A program made the position numbers and the translations under genes. From positions 390,179-454,178 of the forward strand of contig NC_018201.1 in NCBI RefSeq assembly GCF_000219625.1: a stretch of DNA of 64,000 nucleotides. Reading direction: 5' to 3'. Positions 33,251-45,229 of the stretch are shown one piece after another; within the stretch, counting starts at the first letter, position 1, and each line of letters opens with the position of its first letter. The notes under the pieces were generated by a model that worked only from the letters and a program-made list of their open reading frames with translations, made no database searches and was not told the DNA's origin. This DNA is from Zymoseptoria tritici IPO323. Taxonomy: Eukaryota > Ascomycota > Dothideomycetes > Mycosphaerellales > Mycosphaerellaceae.

Positions 33251-33390
33251 AGTAAACTAAAATTTTATTAGTAAAATACTACTATATTTAAATAGTAGAG
33301 TTACTTACTAGAGTGAATACTATATAGATATAGTAATAACGTCCGTACTAGTAGGTAGTAATAAGAGTAAAGTATAGATAGTACGTAAGA

Positions 33391-33570
33391 GGAAGTAGTA
33401 GTAGTTATTAAAATTTCTAAAGAGGGGGAATTTCCTCTATTATTAAAGACGTTATAATTAAGGTTTGACCTAATATATATTAATATATATATATACTAAT
33501 ATACATTTTTTATATATATACTATATACTAATATATTAATATATTAGTATATTAATATATAAAAAATGTA
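33391..33570 (-). promoter_or_regulatory. Shared promoter module C (for the 107-aa gene)
   Basis: On the - strand: AT palindromes, CAAACCTTAATTATAACG, then TTCCCCCTCTTTAG, then a short ACT tract, with the C-box about 175 bp before the ATG at 33,250. More diverged than modules A and B but with the same order and spacing. Confidence 0.5.
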
Positions 33571-33786
33571 CTAGACTCATCGCCGAATTCTTAACTTCTT
33601 AGAAGAATATAATTAAAGTATTAGAGCTTTTATTAGACTAACCTATACTAGTATTAGTAGTATTCGTAATAGGGACGTACTTACTAAGCGTATAGTTAGT
33701 ATAGAATATAAGAAAGTAGTAAATAATTAAAGTAAAAAGATTTTCGTTCAAAGAGAAAAGGACTATCTATATATTTAGTAAATAAT

Positions 33787-33967
33787 TAAGGTTTGTATAC
33801 TAATATATTAATATATTAGTATATAGTATATAAGTATATTAGTATATTAATATGCTAATCTATTAATATATTAATAGATTACTATCTAAACCTTAATTAT
33901 CTTAGAGATATATAGACGGCTCTTTCCCCTCTTTACTATCTTTTTTTTTATAATAACAATAATAACA

Positions 33968-34019
<52 letters not shown>

Positions 34020-34020
34020 T
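33787..34020 (+). promoter_or_regulatory. Shared promoter module A (for the transposase)
   Basis: AT palindromes (33,787-33,887), AAACCTTAATTAT (33,888-33,900), TTTCCCCTCTTTACTATC (33,923-33,940), T run, then (ACT)n at 33,968-34,016. The C-box lies about 190 bp before the transposase ATG at 34,126. Confidence 0.65.
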
Positions 34021-34672
34021 ACTACTCTTATAGCTACTATAACTAATATATAAAATCTAATAAACTGTCTTAATAGTATATCTATTAATACCTAGTTCGT
34101 ATTATAAATATATTAGACTAATAATATGTCTAATACGCCTAGGTTTATAAAGTTTGATAAAACAAATCCTAAAGCTCTTTTACCTACTCGGGAAAACGCC
34201 CCGGGTCTTATTAAAGACCGTTTTTTTAGCTGGTCTTTATTACCGTTTAATAAGGATAAAGGCGAGCATATTATTAAAGTAGATTGCGAGCAGCCTAAAT
34301 GCAAATATAGTACTAACGTAACTTGGCCTATTAATAGCGGAAACTTAAGAAATCATCTTCTTAGTAAACACCGGGAATTACTACTCGATAACTCTAGCGA
34401 GCCTAATAATAACTTAGCTAGTAGTAGCTCTAATACTATACAAAGTTATCTAAATGTTACTACCGATACTAGTATTAAGAAACGTAAAAGCTCGGAGAAT
34501 ATACGCGGTTTTTTTAATAAAGATAGATTTAACGATCTTATTCTTAATCTAATAATAGCTAATAATCTACCGTTTAGTATAGTAAATAGTAGTTCGTTTC
34601 GAGCTCTTTTAGACTACTTACGAGACGATCTCCCGCACCCTAGTCGGCAGATTATTAAACGTAAGTTTAATA

Positions 34673-34676
34673 CTAT
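34673..34676. repeat. Target-site duplication of gypsy copy 2, left
   Basis: CTAT, matched at 48,956-48,959; ACTAT on the left can make it 5 bp if the terminal A of the LTR is counted with the target. Confidence 0.75.
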
Positions 34677-34951
34677 TGTGAGGGGGGAACTTCCAAAGGT
34701 TCCGATCTCCCGCGGATAGTAGCAGTGCGGACGTACGAGGTAGCATAGGGGGCAAAAAGGGCGGTAAACTGTACAATTAGAGTGAAAGGTAGGGGGGGGC
34801 AAAGGAGGTAGTATTAAGAGCTCTGTACTGTTGGGCCTCGTGTGCGTAGGGTAGTGTCTCTATAGGTCGATGTCTTAATAATCCCTCGACCTGCATACGA
34901 AGCTGAAGCTAGATACAGACCGCACGTGACAGTGCGATATTCCCTACTACA
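34677..34951 (-). repeat. 3' LTR of gypsy copy 2 (275 bp)
   Basis: TGTGAGGGGGGAACTTCC to CTACTACA. It differs from the partner LTR at eight sites by eye, every one a CA/TA or TG/TA exchange. Confidence 0.92.
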
Positions 34952-34967
34952 TCCGTCCCCCTCCTGT
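34952..34967 (-). other. Polypurine tract of gypsy copy 2
   Basis: On the - strand ACAGGAGGGGGACGGA directly before the 3' LTR, identical to copy 1. Confidence 0.75.
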
Positions 34968-35243
34968 AGTGTCTGACCTAGACACTATAAGAACCTAAAC
35001 TATACTATTGTGCACGCTTAAAGCGTAAAAACCCTCTAGATCTAGCACTAGCGTCGTCCTTTTTAACTTGTTGCTAACGTAGACTGTCCCCATCCTCGGG
35101 TTTTGCACCCACTACGCATATCCATCGCATGCATTACAGCCAAAACAAAAGAAACAAAACAAAAGAAACAACAAAAAGAAAAAAGAACCTTAAAACAAGC
35201 GCTAGTGCAGAAAACAGCCGCTCCTTATGTCCTGTTCGCACCA

Positions 35244-35286
35244 AATGTTTCCCAGACCCGATGCGGATTTTGGTCTAGGAAACATT
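35244..35286. repeat. Palindrome after ORF3 (copy 2)
   Basis: AATGTTTCCCAGACC and GGTCTAGGAAACATT, 13-nt loop, one C/T mismatch between arms. Counterpart of 5084-5127. Confidence 0.8.
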
Positions 35287-35291
35287 GTAAA

Positions 35292-38120
35292 CCTATCGCT
35301 AAGTACCGTCCTCCTACTACATGTCGCGTCTAGGTACGCGCTTGCTATCCTTGCCGATAAGTAAGTCGGGGACTTCCTAGGGTACTGCGATGTCCGTATC
35401 TCCCTGCCTAAGCAGCTTATGTTCCCTGTCGTCTACATCGTTAGGAGCGACTTCAGCTAGTAGAGGTTAGTACTTCTAGAAGTCGGTCGGGTGCTTGTCC
35501 TTAGCGTTGTAGTACGATCGGTTGCCAAACGTATTCCTCTCCGCATACTTAATGTCCTTATAGTTTGCCTTTACTCGAGCTACAGTCGCATCCCGCTACT
35601 TCTTAATCTATGCTCTTAGATCGACAACATTAAGGCGTATAAGCTTCTTTAGTTCGACGACGACTCTAGGGCTCTCCTACTTCTCGTAAGCAACAAGTGC
35701 AGCAGCGATGTAGTTGTTAGGTGTTAAAGACACAGCCGTAGGGAAGGCGTAAGGAATCTTGCCGTACTTGTTAATAAGCCCGGAGGGTGTCTTATTAGGG
35801 GCGGTCAGGTCTATGTAAGCTTTGCGCAGCATCTCCTAGTTACTAGCTTCGGCATATTCGAGAGAACTATCTGTATATATAGCTACGAACTAGGGAAGAA
35901 TCGTTCGACGTTCGGTCTCTGCCTTAGTATCGACACTATGTAGCAGATGCGGAACCGTAATGCGAACATTAAATGCCTTGCAAGGAACGTGTTCCTACTT
36001 AAGCTTATAGCGATCTAGGAAGTGTTGCGGCAACACCGTATTATTAATCTTCTGTACTGCTCCGTCTACGCAGTTGTTAGCCCTTATCTACTAGTACTAT
36101 TCCTGAAAGATCTCCTTCTCGTGCATCCTCTTAACGAGCACCGTGTAGTCCTTCTTGCCCTCGTCTGTTAAGGAGACCGTACCTTAAATCTAGTTAATAC
36201 CGCGATTCTCCTCGACTATGCAGCTAACCGTAAGGTCGATGTGCTTAAAGGTAGTGTTGTCGCCCTTCTTAGTGCTTTTAGCGTAGTATAGGTATAATAC
36301 TAGCCGGTGCTTATAGTTACCTCGCAGAAGAACATATAGCAGCTAGTATAAGATGTCCTAGCGGATAAGCTGCTAGATCTGAGAGTAGCACATCGTGCGA
36401 AGCTATCCGTAGTTAGGCTAGCTATTAATTTCGCGCTAATGCCACAAGTACATGTCTATTTCCTTATTAATAATCTTGCAAAGGGCCTTGTCCTGTCCGA
36501 TCTACGCGAAGAGGGGAATGTTAAGCGTGCCACTTCTCTTAAACTCGTTCTCCTAACCGGCCGTTAAGTACATCGCTTAGCGAGCCTTGTCAAAGAAGCC
36601 GTTAAAGTTAAGCTAGCCGAGTTCTCTACGTAGGACGTTATTATCGAAGCGGTACGGCCTAAGGAAGTCCGATAGTCGAGCCGGACGAGCATCCTTAAAC
36701 TACATCTTGTACGTCTTGGAACCTGTCTTCAGCTAGCTAAGCTTATACGTATCGTACTTAAGGGTAGTAAGTCTAAAGAGCGTGTTGTTCTTTGCTATTA
36801 CATTCCCGGCCTTTACCTTGATTCCGAAGTATCGAAGTAGGTCCCTCGCATGATTGTAGCACAGGAACGTACACTCCTCCTTTAGCTTCGTACTGTCCGG
36901 ATATAGCAGCTACAGGCATCGAAACAGCTAGTTCGGGGTAGCAAGACGTTGCGAAAGCGGAAGCTTCCTTAGGCTATTAATCATAGCGATAATTTAAGGT
37001 AAGGCGTCCTTACAATTACAGGTCGTGTTCGTAGGTTCCGTAATAGGCATGCCGAGAGCGATCTGTGTTTTAGTTACTGCCTAACTTACTAAGCGAGCCC
37101 TTCCCGTAGTACGAACAACAGGACTCGCGTAGATACTCCCTCCGAGACTAGGGCTAGAAATGGATCTGCCGGAGTAGGGTGTTTAGGGGCGGCCGGAGCT
37201 ACTCTCGGAAGGGGTACCGCGGATAGGGAGACTGCCGAGATTAGCTAGCTTTTCCTTAGTTTTGGACCGCGTGCTTATGGCGGGAGGTGCTTTAATCTGC
37301 TTCTAAGTGTTAGATCCAGACGCAATTTCCTTCTCCTTTCCCTTAGGCTTATAGGGCACTATCTACCCACGACTATCCATGTGCCGGTTGTATGTGTTAC
37401 GTACGATGTTAATCTGCTCCTATGTAGGGCGATCGATTCCTCCTGGTTTAGCGACTATAAAGAAGTCCTTAGTAGTGTACTTAGTCCCTCTCGGATCTAT
37501 ATGTCCCTGTCTAGCGCCCTAACTGTACTGACGAATGTATTCTCGTGAAACAAGTATAGCTACTGTCGTACCCTTATCGGACTACGTCTTGTACTTCGAA
37601 GACAGCTTTCGAATCTCTTTTGCTATGTTCTCGGATTTGTACACGTATTACCTTAGTTCCGGGTTTGCATCCATTACGTCCTGTCCCTATTCTTTTGTAA
37701 GGGCGTCGTAAATGCCCTTCTTGTAGTTGCGGGTCCTCCTACTATCCGTAGCTGCCGCTACCAGCCTCGGATAAGCAGCTGCAATACTGTCCTGTCTAGT
37801 AATCCTCCCGGTTCCTAAGGTAATAGGGACCCGGTTTATCCGCACGAAATCCTATATGCCTGCTACAAACTCTACTGCTTTTTCCAATCCTAATTCCAAG
37901 GTATTAACGATGTCTGACACTACTCGCTCGCGGTCCGCGTCTGGCATACTCTTAAGGAGACTCTCGAGTTTTCCTAGCTCTCTAGTGTTCTACGCAGTCG
38001 AGAAGGCTATACGCATTTCTTTATTGTTTGTTAAGGATGCGCTCCGGAGGCGAGCTAGGATGTTGTCTATGTCAGTAGTAGTATGCGCAGTTGCGCTCGT
38101 TATTAGGGTGTGTTGTGTGC
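35292..38120 (-). pseudogene. ORF3 of gypsy copy 2, unknown
   Basis: Second copy of the long post-pol frame, same boundaries relative to pol, the palindromes and the 3' LTR. Stops are again mostly TAG, and their exact positions differ in places from copy 1, so the two copies were mutated independently and comparing them would help rebuild the ancestral residues computationally. No domain recognised. The + strand ORF at 37,856-38,275 is only its antisense. Confidence 0.7.
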
Positions 38121-38260
38121 GCTCGGTGCGCTCGTATCGTTTCGAAGGTGTTGTTTTTGCGCTGATACGCTCGGTTAGTATGTGTGTTGTATGCGCTCGG
38201 CGCGCTCGGTATTGTTTTGTACTGATGCGCTCGGTTAGTAAGTGTGTCGAGGGGGGGCTC
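38120..38260 (-). repeat. 35-bp repeat array of copy 2 (contracted)
   Basis: About two recognisable GCGCTCGGTTAGTATGTGTG-type units against about four in copy 1. Confidence 0.6.
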
Positions 38261-38499
38261 GTAGAGGGTAATTAATTAGGTCGAAGGTCTGCGAGGACGC
38301 AGATAAGGTTCGTCCAGGAGGAAAAGGAGTCGTTAAGGGAGGTGCAAGGAGATAGGAAAGAAAGAAGATGTAGTAGATATTATAGGGAAGTCGGAGGTGT
38401 AGAGAAGATTAAGGCTTTTAAGTAGGGCGAGCAGGCAGAAAGCGGTTCCCTTGCTTATTCGTAAATTGTATACGCGCTCGTACTCGTAATTATTAGAAG

Positions 38500-38650
38500 A
38501 GCTCGTAATTATTAGGAAAGGCCTATAATTGTTATGTCGGTAATTGTTATGTTAGTAATTGTTAATTCGTAAATTATGTGCGTACTTGTGCTTATAATTG
38601 TTAGAAGAGCTCGTAATTGTTAGGAAAGGCCTGTAATTGTTGTGTCGGTA
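38500..38650 (-). repeat. 108-bp-type direct repeat in the spacer of copy 2
   Basis: AGAAGAGCTCGTAATTATTA and AGAAGAGCTCGTAATTGTTA blocks in tandem, matching 1697-1870 of copy 1 in reverse. Confidence 0.65.
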
Positions 38651-38879
38651 ATTGTTGTGTTAGTAAATGTTTCGCATTAGCAGTCTCGTAATTGTAGCAG
38701 AATGTGCATAATTGTCTAGAAAAAGGCAGCCTAGCCCCTAAATGTCCGAAAGGGTAACTAAGCTTCGTAAATTATAACTCCCTCCCCTTTAGGGTAGAGA
38801 ATGTGTGTTTAGTACGCTCTAAACAATAGTAGATCAGTCGTAGCTAGCAGAGACACCTAGGCAATGTCCTATCCCTCGC

Positions 38880-38921
38880 AAATGTTTACTAGACCCCTTT
38901 CCCTAAATAGTCTAGCAAACA
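38880..38921. repeat. Palindrome in pol-ORF3 spacer (copy 2)
   Basis: AAATGTTT,ACTAGAC and GTCTAGCAAAC arms; counterpart of 1424-1463. Confidence 0.6.
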
Positions 38922-39220
38922 ACTAGGCCCATCCGGCAGCACTAGCCTTTAAAAGATGTCCGCCGGCAGGAGGCAACAATAACAGCTGCTCGCTCGTAAT
39001 TATGTGTGTAAATTTGCTCGTAATTGTTCTTTGTAAATGCGCTAGTAATTATAGTGCGGAAGAGTTTAGCGGTGTCGGTCTATTAGATAGATAGCGGCGA
39101 GGACGGAGATAAGGTCGTACCGGGGGTCTTGTTATAAGCGAAAGAGCTTACTTTAACACAAAGAAATGTGTATATCTCTTTAGGTAATAATGATATTTGC
39201 CCGAGAGAGCAAGCGGAGCC

Positions 39221-39245
39221 TTTGCTAGACTACTAGTCTAGGAAT
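39221..39245. repeat. Palindrome after pol (copy 2), first
   Basis: TTTGCTAGACTA and TAGTCTAGGAA; nearly loopless. Counterpart of 1097-1123. Confidence 0.6.
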
Positions 39246-39279
39246 TAACTATAGTAAGCCGAGAGCAACCGTTGCTATA

Positions 39280-39310
39280 TTTGCTAGACCCTTAGTCTAG
39301 GAAACATTTT
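39280..39310. repeat. Palindrome after pol (copy 2), second
   Basis: TTTGCTAGAC and GTCTAGGAAACATTT; counterpart of 1035-1066. Confidence 0.65.
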
Positions 39311-41595
39311 AATGCGAATTATAGCCGCACTTAGATTCTTAGGTACTATAATCGTTCTTCCGGGGACAGCGAGGATTCCCTTACCCCCTACACGATGTTC
39401 GGAGGTCCGGGAGCCGGTTCTCTATACTGTTTAGCGGTAGGGTCGTCGCCCTAAGGTAATGCCGGCTCTTTATCCTTACTCTTAACACTTGTAAGCTATT
39501 TAGGGTTCAAGTCGCCGCGTGTTAGCTCTTCGAGCTTATTAACATGCTCGAGGTAGTCTGCAGGGACCACCCGAAGCATGTCCCTAGACTATATGCCTTA
39601 GAGCTCTGCCTCGTCTAGCTCTGCAATCTTGTAGGTACCGGTGTCTAGGCTTATACTTGTTACTCGGTAGGGTCCCTTCTATCGAAAGGACAGCTTCTCG
39701 TAGGTAGACTTTCGCTCGCCTCTTTTTAATAGCACGAGCTGCCCCTTCTTAAGCGGCTTATTGTCGACATTATAGTTTATATCCTAGTACTCCTTCTAGG
39801 CATCTCGTAGCCTGCGCTATAGGGCGGTAACTTCTCTAACATCCTTCTTAGAGCAGAAGATCTGCCTTACTCGAGCGGCTAGCAAGTCTTCGGTCGTACG
39901 CACTATCTTCTAGTTAATCGTTTTCTAAGTGTCGTACCGCAGCTTAATAGGTAGGACAACATTAAATGCATAGAAAAGACTTGCCGGCGTACATCCCGTA
40001 GATCTGCGAATAGTAGTACGGTCTACCTATAGTACTACGTAGAAAAAGGATCTCCAGCCCTTTAGCTTGCCCTACGTGCACTTTAAGAGGACGTCTAGGA
40101 TGTTAGGATGTCTATGCTCGACTAGACTGTTCGCTTTAGGGTAGTAGGCGGACACATAACTAAGGTTTGTATCTATTTAAGCTAGCAGTTAAGGCACATC
40201 GCCGTAGTTCTTAGGCCCTCTATTAAAGAAGATCCGGTTACAGGCTCTAGTGCGTAAAAAGACGTCTTTAAAAAGAAACTTCGCGACCTGCCTTAAGCTC
40301 ATACCTTAATTCTGCCCCTTGTTTACGATCCTTCCTTCCGGCTATCTAGAGAGAGACTCCCTAGCTATAATAATGCTTCCGGAGCTATCGACATAAACGA
40401 CGTCTACATACTACGACTCGCTAACATAGCTGTTGTATCTTAGGTGCAGTTCCGACACACTTACTAGTCCGGACGATTAAAGAAGACACTCGGGGCACTT
40501 CCCGACGAAATCTCGGACCTGCTTATACAGTCCCTACTAGTAATACCGACAAGCGATCTTTATGTAGGTCCCTTTACGCCCTCTGTAGCCGGAGGTAGGG
40601 TCCCTATAGAGGGTACGGATAATCGACTTCTGCTTAGACTCCTTGTCGATAACTCTGCATAGCGGCTTATTAATTCTTTTCTAATACTACAGGCAGCGCT
40701 CCCTAACTAGGTAGCGAGATGCCTGTTTCTTAAAGGCATACTAGCTGTTCCTGTTTACTCCTACCGGTCGTCGAAAGATTAGGAGGTAGTATATCACATC
40801 GCGGTAGAAGTCCAAGAGGAAGCTGTTAATACTGTTCCGAACAAGTTCCTCTTCTAGATTAGGGGTAATCTCTTTGGCCTTAACACGATTCGCGTACACT
40901 ACATACAGTGTGCTGTTAATTATTTCTTCGTAGTCCTGCTTATGCTCCTCGTTAATGCTATCGGACTAAGTACGCGGTTGTCGAGACAGCGCATCTACAG
41001 CAGTGTACAGTCGGCCGGGAACATACTTTACATCGAAATCAAACAGTCGTATCTATAAAAGCTACCTTGTTATTACTACGTTAGGCAAGTCGGTCGGTAG
41101 TCGGTTTAACTAATAGACCAGAGTATTCGCATCTAGCTTAAGCAGGAAGTAAATACCGTAGAGATAGTGCTTTAGTTTCTTTAATGCCTTCAAAATACTG
41201 AGATACTTAAGTTTCCTAGTATCGAACTTTCGCTCGTTCGGCTTCCAGATGCCGCTTTTATACCGAGATAGGTATCTTATCTTATAGTTGTCGACATCTC
41301 GTTACATAAGGACTGCTCCGAACCTATCTCCGGATGCGTTAACAGCAAGGATAATCTGTCCTCCCGAAACGTAGTCTATAGTCTTAAGAGCTGGTGCAGT
41401 AACGAGAGCCTTCTTCAATTTCTCTATCGATGCGTTATGCTTAGCAGTCCAACACTAGCAAACATTAGGCTTTAGTAGATTATATAGCGGAGCTAACACC
41501 TATACATACTTCTTAATCTAGATGCGGAAGTACACGACTACGCCTAGGAATACTCGAACCTCCTTAGGGTTGTCTAGAGCAGGCTACTCGGTAAT

Positions 41596-41608
41596 CTTAA
41601 CGACTCGT
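41596..41608. repeat. 13-bp target duplication of the non-LTR insertion, left
   Basis: CTTAACGACTCGT, identical to 42,385-42,397. Confidence 0.9.
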
Positions 41609-42384
41609 TTGTTTGTTTGTTTGTTTGTTTGTTTGTTCCATTTACGTCCTTTCTGAGTCCAAGACTATGTAGGACGGCCTTGCCCTAAGGGCAAGGCAGT
41701 AGATCTATTTACAATCAAATTCTTCGGTATTCTTTAACCTTAGGGGAAACCCCGTGCCTAAGGCAATGCTAAAGGACTTTAAAACAGCGCAAGACAAAGG
41801 AAATCAAACGAGTGTCGTTGTCTACAGCCGGGGCTGCAGAATTTTCGCGCCAAGCTTTTTGCAGAATTTTCAGCGGATCCTTCCGCTTCGCACGCACGCT
41901 ACAAATTCGAAACGTAGTGCAAAAGCAGTGCAAAAGCAGCTGTCCAACTCGCTGCCTTCTCTTATCCTCAATATGCCTTTGTAGAACTGTATGCCGCTTC
42001 CAAACGTATACAGCTACGCAGGTTAATCGCAGAGTTGTGGGTTCCACCGAGTTCCAGCTCTTTGAAGTGCATGTGCTTCCTTTCGAGGGCGACGACGTCT
42101 CTAGGGACATGCGATTTCGATTCGGATTTCGAGGAGGTGCGCGTATAGGATAGAGTGGACTGCTTCTTCTCGTTCGTAACGTAGGGGGCTGTTCGTTCGA
42201 ATCGTGCCGTTGTTCTGTTGTAGCTTGTATTTCGATGGGAGGCGTACCTCCAGGTCGTGTTGTTGTTGTAAGGGAAGAGGGATCGACGGCCTCTCCAATC
42301 CTTCGGAGGAAACTTGGCTCTGCAACGACGGTATCGTCGCAGGTTCGTAGCCGGCACCACGTACAGGTGTTCCTCGTCGCCGAC
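41609..42384 (-). mobile_element. Non-LTR-type insertion (SINE or truncated LINE), not RIPed
   Basis: 776 bp inserted in copy 2's RT, flanked by a perfect 13-bp duplication. Read on the - strand it ends in about seven CAAA/AAAC units (41,608-41,637), the tail type of target-primed retrotransposition. Unlike its host it is rich in CA and TG (for example GCAAAAGCAGTGCAAAAGCA). A - strand frame is open for much of the length but has no recognised domain. A palindrome (GCCTTGCCCT and AGGGCAAGGC, 41,677-41,697) lies near the 3' end. No clear A/B box, so tRNA-derived SINE status is unproven; a 5'-truncated LINE is equally possible. Confidence 0.8.
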
Positions 42385-42397
42385 CTTAACGACTCGT
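42385..42397. repeat. 13-bp target duplication of the non-LTR insertion, right
   Basis: CTTAACGACTCGT; the interrupted RT frame reads on from here. Confidence 0.9.
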
Positions 42398-43741
42398 ACT
42401 TTATTAGGGTAACGGCTATACACATTACAAACGTACCCGACAATTAGTACCCCTATCGAGAACCATCGCGACTTAAGAGCTGATATAGTAAGTCCGGCTC
42501 TCTTAATGTCGGCAAGGACTACGTTAAGGTTCGTAACATGTTTAGTAACCTAACGTCGGATGCCGGGCTCGGTTTCCTCGTCATCGTACGTAGTACGTAG
42601 ACCTTTAACTCTAATGTCGTCTAGAAAAGGGCGAGCTTAGTAATTTATGTGCTCCTAGAGGATAGTAGTTATAATCCTTTAGAACTAAGCGACCGAATTC
42701 GTTCCGCCTATAGGAATCCCTATATGCCTAAACAGCCCGAGAGGTGTATGAAAGGAGGTAAGGTCCCGATAGTGTTCGGCTAGGGGTATTTGGTTATATC
42801 TAGAGAAGAGGTCTATAAGCGAGGTAGTAGTGCAGCCTACGAAGTCTGCGGAAAAGGAGTCTGCGTCTGGTAGCATGTTAGCATCCCTTAGCGTAATACG
42901 GTTTACTTCTGTCGCTAAGTTAATAAGTCGGTACTTCTTCTCCTCCTTCTTTTCCTAGACACTCTCCCCTTCCGGCATAGGGTCCTTAGCTTTTAGTAGC
43001 TTTAGGTTGTCTAGCTTCTTTTGCACGATAAACCAGGGGTTCCGGTATGTACCACAGGATAGCTCGATTACTCTATTACGGGCTCGCTTACTAACTATCT
43101 ATATTACTACCTTCTCGAGGGCTGCGGGGATAGGGAAGTTCTTGCACTACCAGGCCTTGTGCGGAATCGTGCGGATCTCTACTAGTAGGGAAACATCCTC
43201 GTTAAGGCGACCGACATATAAGAAATCCTAAGCAAGAGACTTCTCTCGTCGGAAGAGACAGGCATAAAAAAGCTTAAGTTCTTTCGGCTTTAGCTCGATC
43301 GTGGTCTTAAAGCTGTTTATGCGTTTAGGGGTAAGTCTCGAACCCTTCTCGATGTCGGAAAACTTAGGGATAAGGTACTTGTTGTCCTAGGGGTGCGTGC
43401 TCGGTGTAAGTTTGGCCTTATTTTTAAGACATCTCTGCTACTAGTTAAAAGTACTACTAGGGGGCTTGCTACCAGTGTCGTAAATACTACTATTAACGGG
43501 TCTGATCTTATCCGCCTTGCGTTTGTACATAGTATATACATTCGGAGCGGATCCTGCCTCCTATTCCGTTTTTCGCTAGAGGTAATCTAACTAGAGAATA
43601 TCCGCCTACTTAATAAGCAGCGACGCTACTCGAGCTTGTGAGGTGGTTTCCTAGACTATATCCGAGGGATTAATAGTATATTTTGTCGAGGTAATGATCC
43701 GGAACTCGTCCTAAGCCCTTACTTTATCCTAGGTGCTAAGG

Positions 43742-43776
43742 AAATGTTTGCCAGACCCGGGGTCTAGGAAAGGTTT
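43742..43776. repeat. Palindrome in the protease-RT interval (copy 2)
   Basis: AAATGTTTGCCAGACCC and GGGTCTAGGAAAGGTTT with almost no loop. Confidence 0.7.
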
Positions 43777-45229
43777 CGGGTCGACTTCGACTAGTAGTCT
43801 CGTTCCGGACGACTGTAAGTAATCCTCCGGATAGTTAAATAATGCTACCGCGTTACCGGGGTGTCGGCAGCCTACTCGTTTCCCGACTCCTTAGGCTTGG
43901 TTGTATAAAATGCCTCGGTCGGACCGTACCTATCTCCGTATCCCTTAACTCTAGTGAAGGTAATCGTTGTTCTATCCGGTATCGCGATTGTATACTCGAG
44001 GGACCTGTCGTCGCAGTTTACAGATCTGAGCCGTACCTGTCTAGTCTATAGTCGGCCGAGAAGGAAAGGCGCAGTCCGTGCAACAAGAAACGACGAGTAG
44101 GTAAGAACTCCTATAACCTCGATTAGTACCCGCTCCGCAATACCTAGGAAATCCGCACAGCTACTAACCGTATTTATCTGTATTGGCTAGCAGGTGCGTA
44201 TGCTAACACCTGCTCGCTTTACTGCCGACTAGCTTATAATGTTCCCTTTAGATCCCTCGTTAATTATAGCACGATGCTCCCTGTGTCGTTTTGGACCGAC
44301 AATACATTCCACAACGGGCGAGGGTATAATAACATAGTCTCGGTCGTTAAAGGACAACCTCGCGTCCTTAGGGTCTTCGTACAGGTCCTGCATTAGTCTT
44401 AGGGGCATCGTAACATATAGCTCCTTAATTATAGGACCGAGGAAAGCAGGGTTATCGTCTTCTATCTCTTCTACGAACCTATTACGTACATAAAATCCAG
44501 AGGGCAGGATATGCTTAGCAGTAGCACTACTAAGTTCAAACTCGACTCGCACCCCGTAAGAACGAAGCGGCTCGTCTATATCGTACTAGTATGCTGCAGT
44601 AGCAGCAATGTTGTCCTCCTTAACGATAATTAACAGCCCGGCTTCCTTAGCAGCTATTGCGAAGTCTTCTTAGTTCCGAGCACAGCGCTTAAGAAGTCCC
44701 CTAGCTACGGCAGGCGAGGCAGCGAGAAGCTCCCTAACAGGGATATTAGACGGCTACGCTAGTATCCTGTCGAGCAGCACTTTTTCTATGTTAAGCCGCT
44801 CTCGAAGGTAAATATCCCTTCTCTACGCACCCTTTCTAGTCGTAGCAGGCTTCTAGTTCTTCTTTTTCTTTAGCAGCGGGGGGTTAACGAAGCCCTAAGA
44901 AGGAGGGGTAGGATCTAGATCTATGCTTCTAGTAGGGTCCTAGGTCTGGCTATCGTTTGCGGACTGCGGCTGGTCACCGGTGTTAAATGCACTATTACTA
45001 GTAAGAGTGCCCTGTGTCGACTGCGAGCCTTCTTCGACTACCTTTATGTACTCTTCCGTGTTAGGGATCTTGCAGGCATCGATCTTAATAGATACTATCT
45101 TCTTTGGCTTTATAACACGACTGGTATTATTACTCGGCTTGGCGGCTAGCTCCTTTCCCTTAGCCGTGCTCGTTAGCCTAGTCGCAGCGTTCGCAGACAG
45201 AGAGTTAGTACGGATCTAATTCACATAGG

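Larger units (their letters stand above)
39350..44560 (-). pseudogene. Pol of gypsy copy 2 (PR, RT, RNase H, integrase)
   Basis: On - : a protease-side segment (44,229-44,552), RT palm and thumb (DLFSRYNQIPLAEHYRDLT, HTPLGLFRHIGIP, PFLDDI, then IVGYVC at 42,431-42,876), connection RVVKIT...VRVFLGVVVYFRI (about 41,520-41,600), RNase H (VNASGDRFGAVLM, about 41,300), and integrase (ECLL zinc region about 40,500; AYYPKAN near 40,140). The frame holds but with many TAG codons. The RT is split by the 776-bp insertion at 41,609-42,384; across that insertion the frame resumes exactly after removing one 13-bp target copy. Confidence 0.85.

Noticed and set aside
2173..38275. Matching ORFs beginning MPATNSTAFSNPNSKVL on - at 2173-2514 and on + at 37,856-38,275
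   Set aside because: They are antisense to the N-terminal part of ORF3 in the two inverted gypsy copies; their similarity only reflects the repeat.
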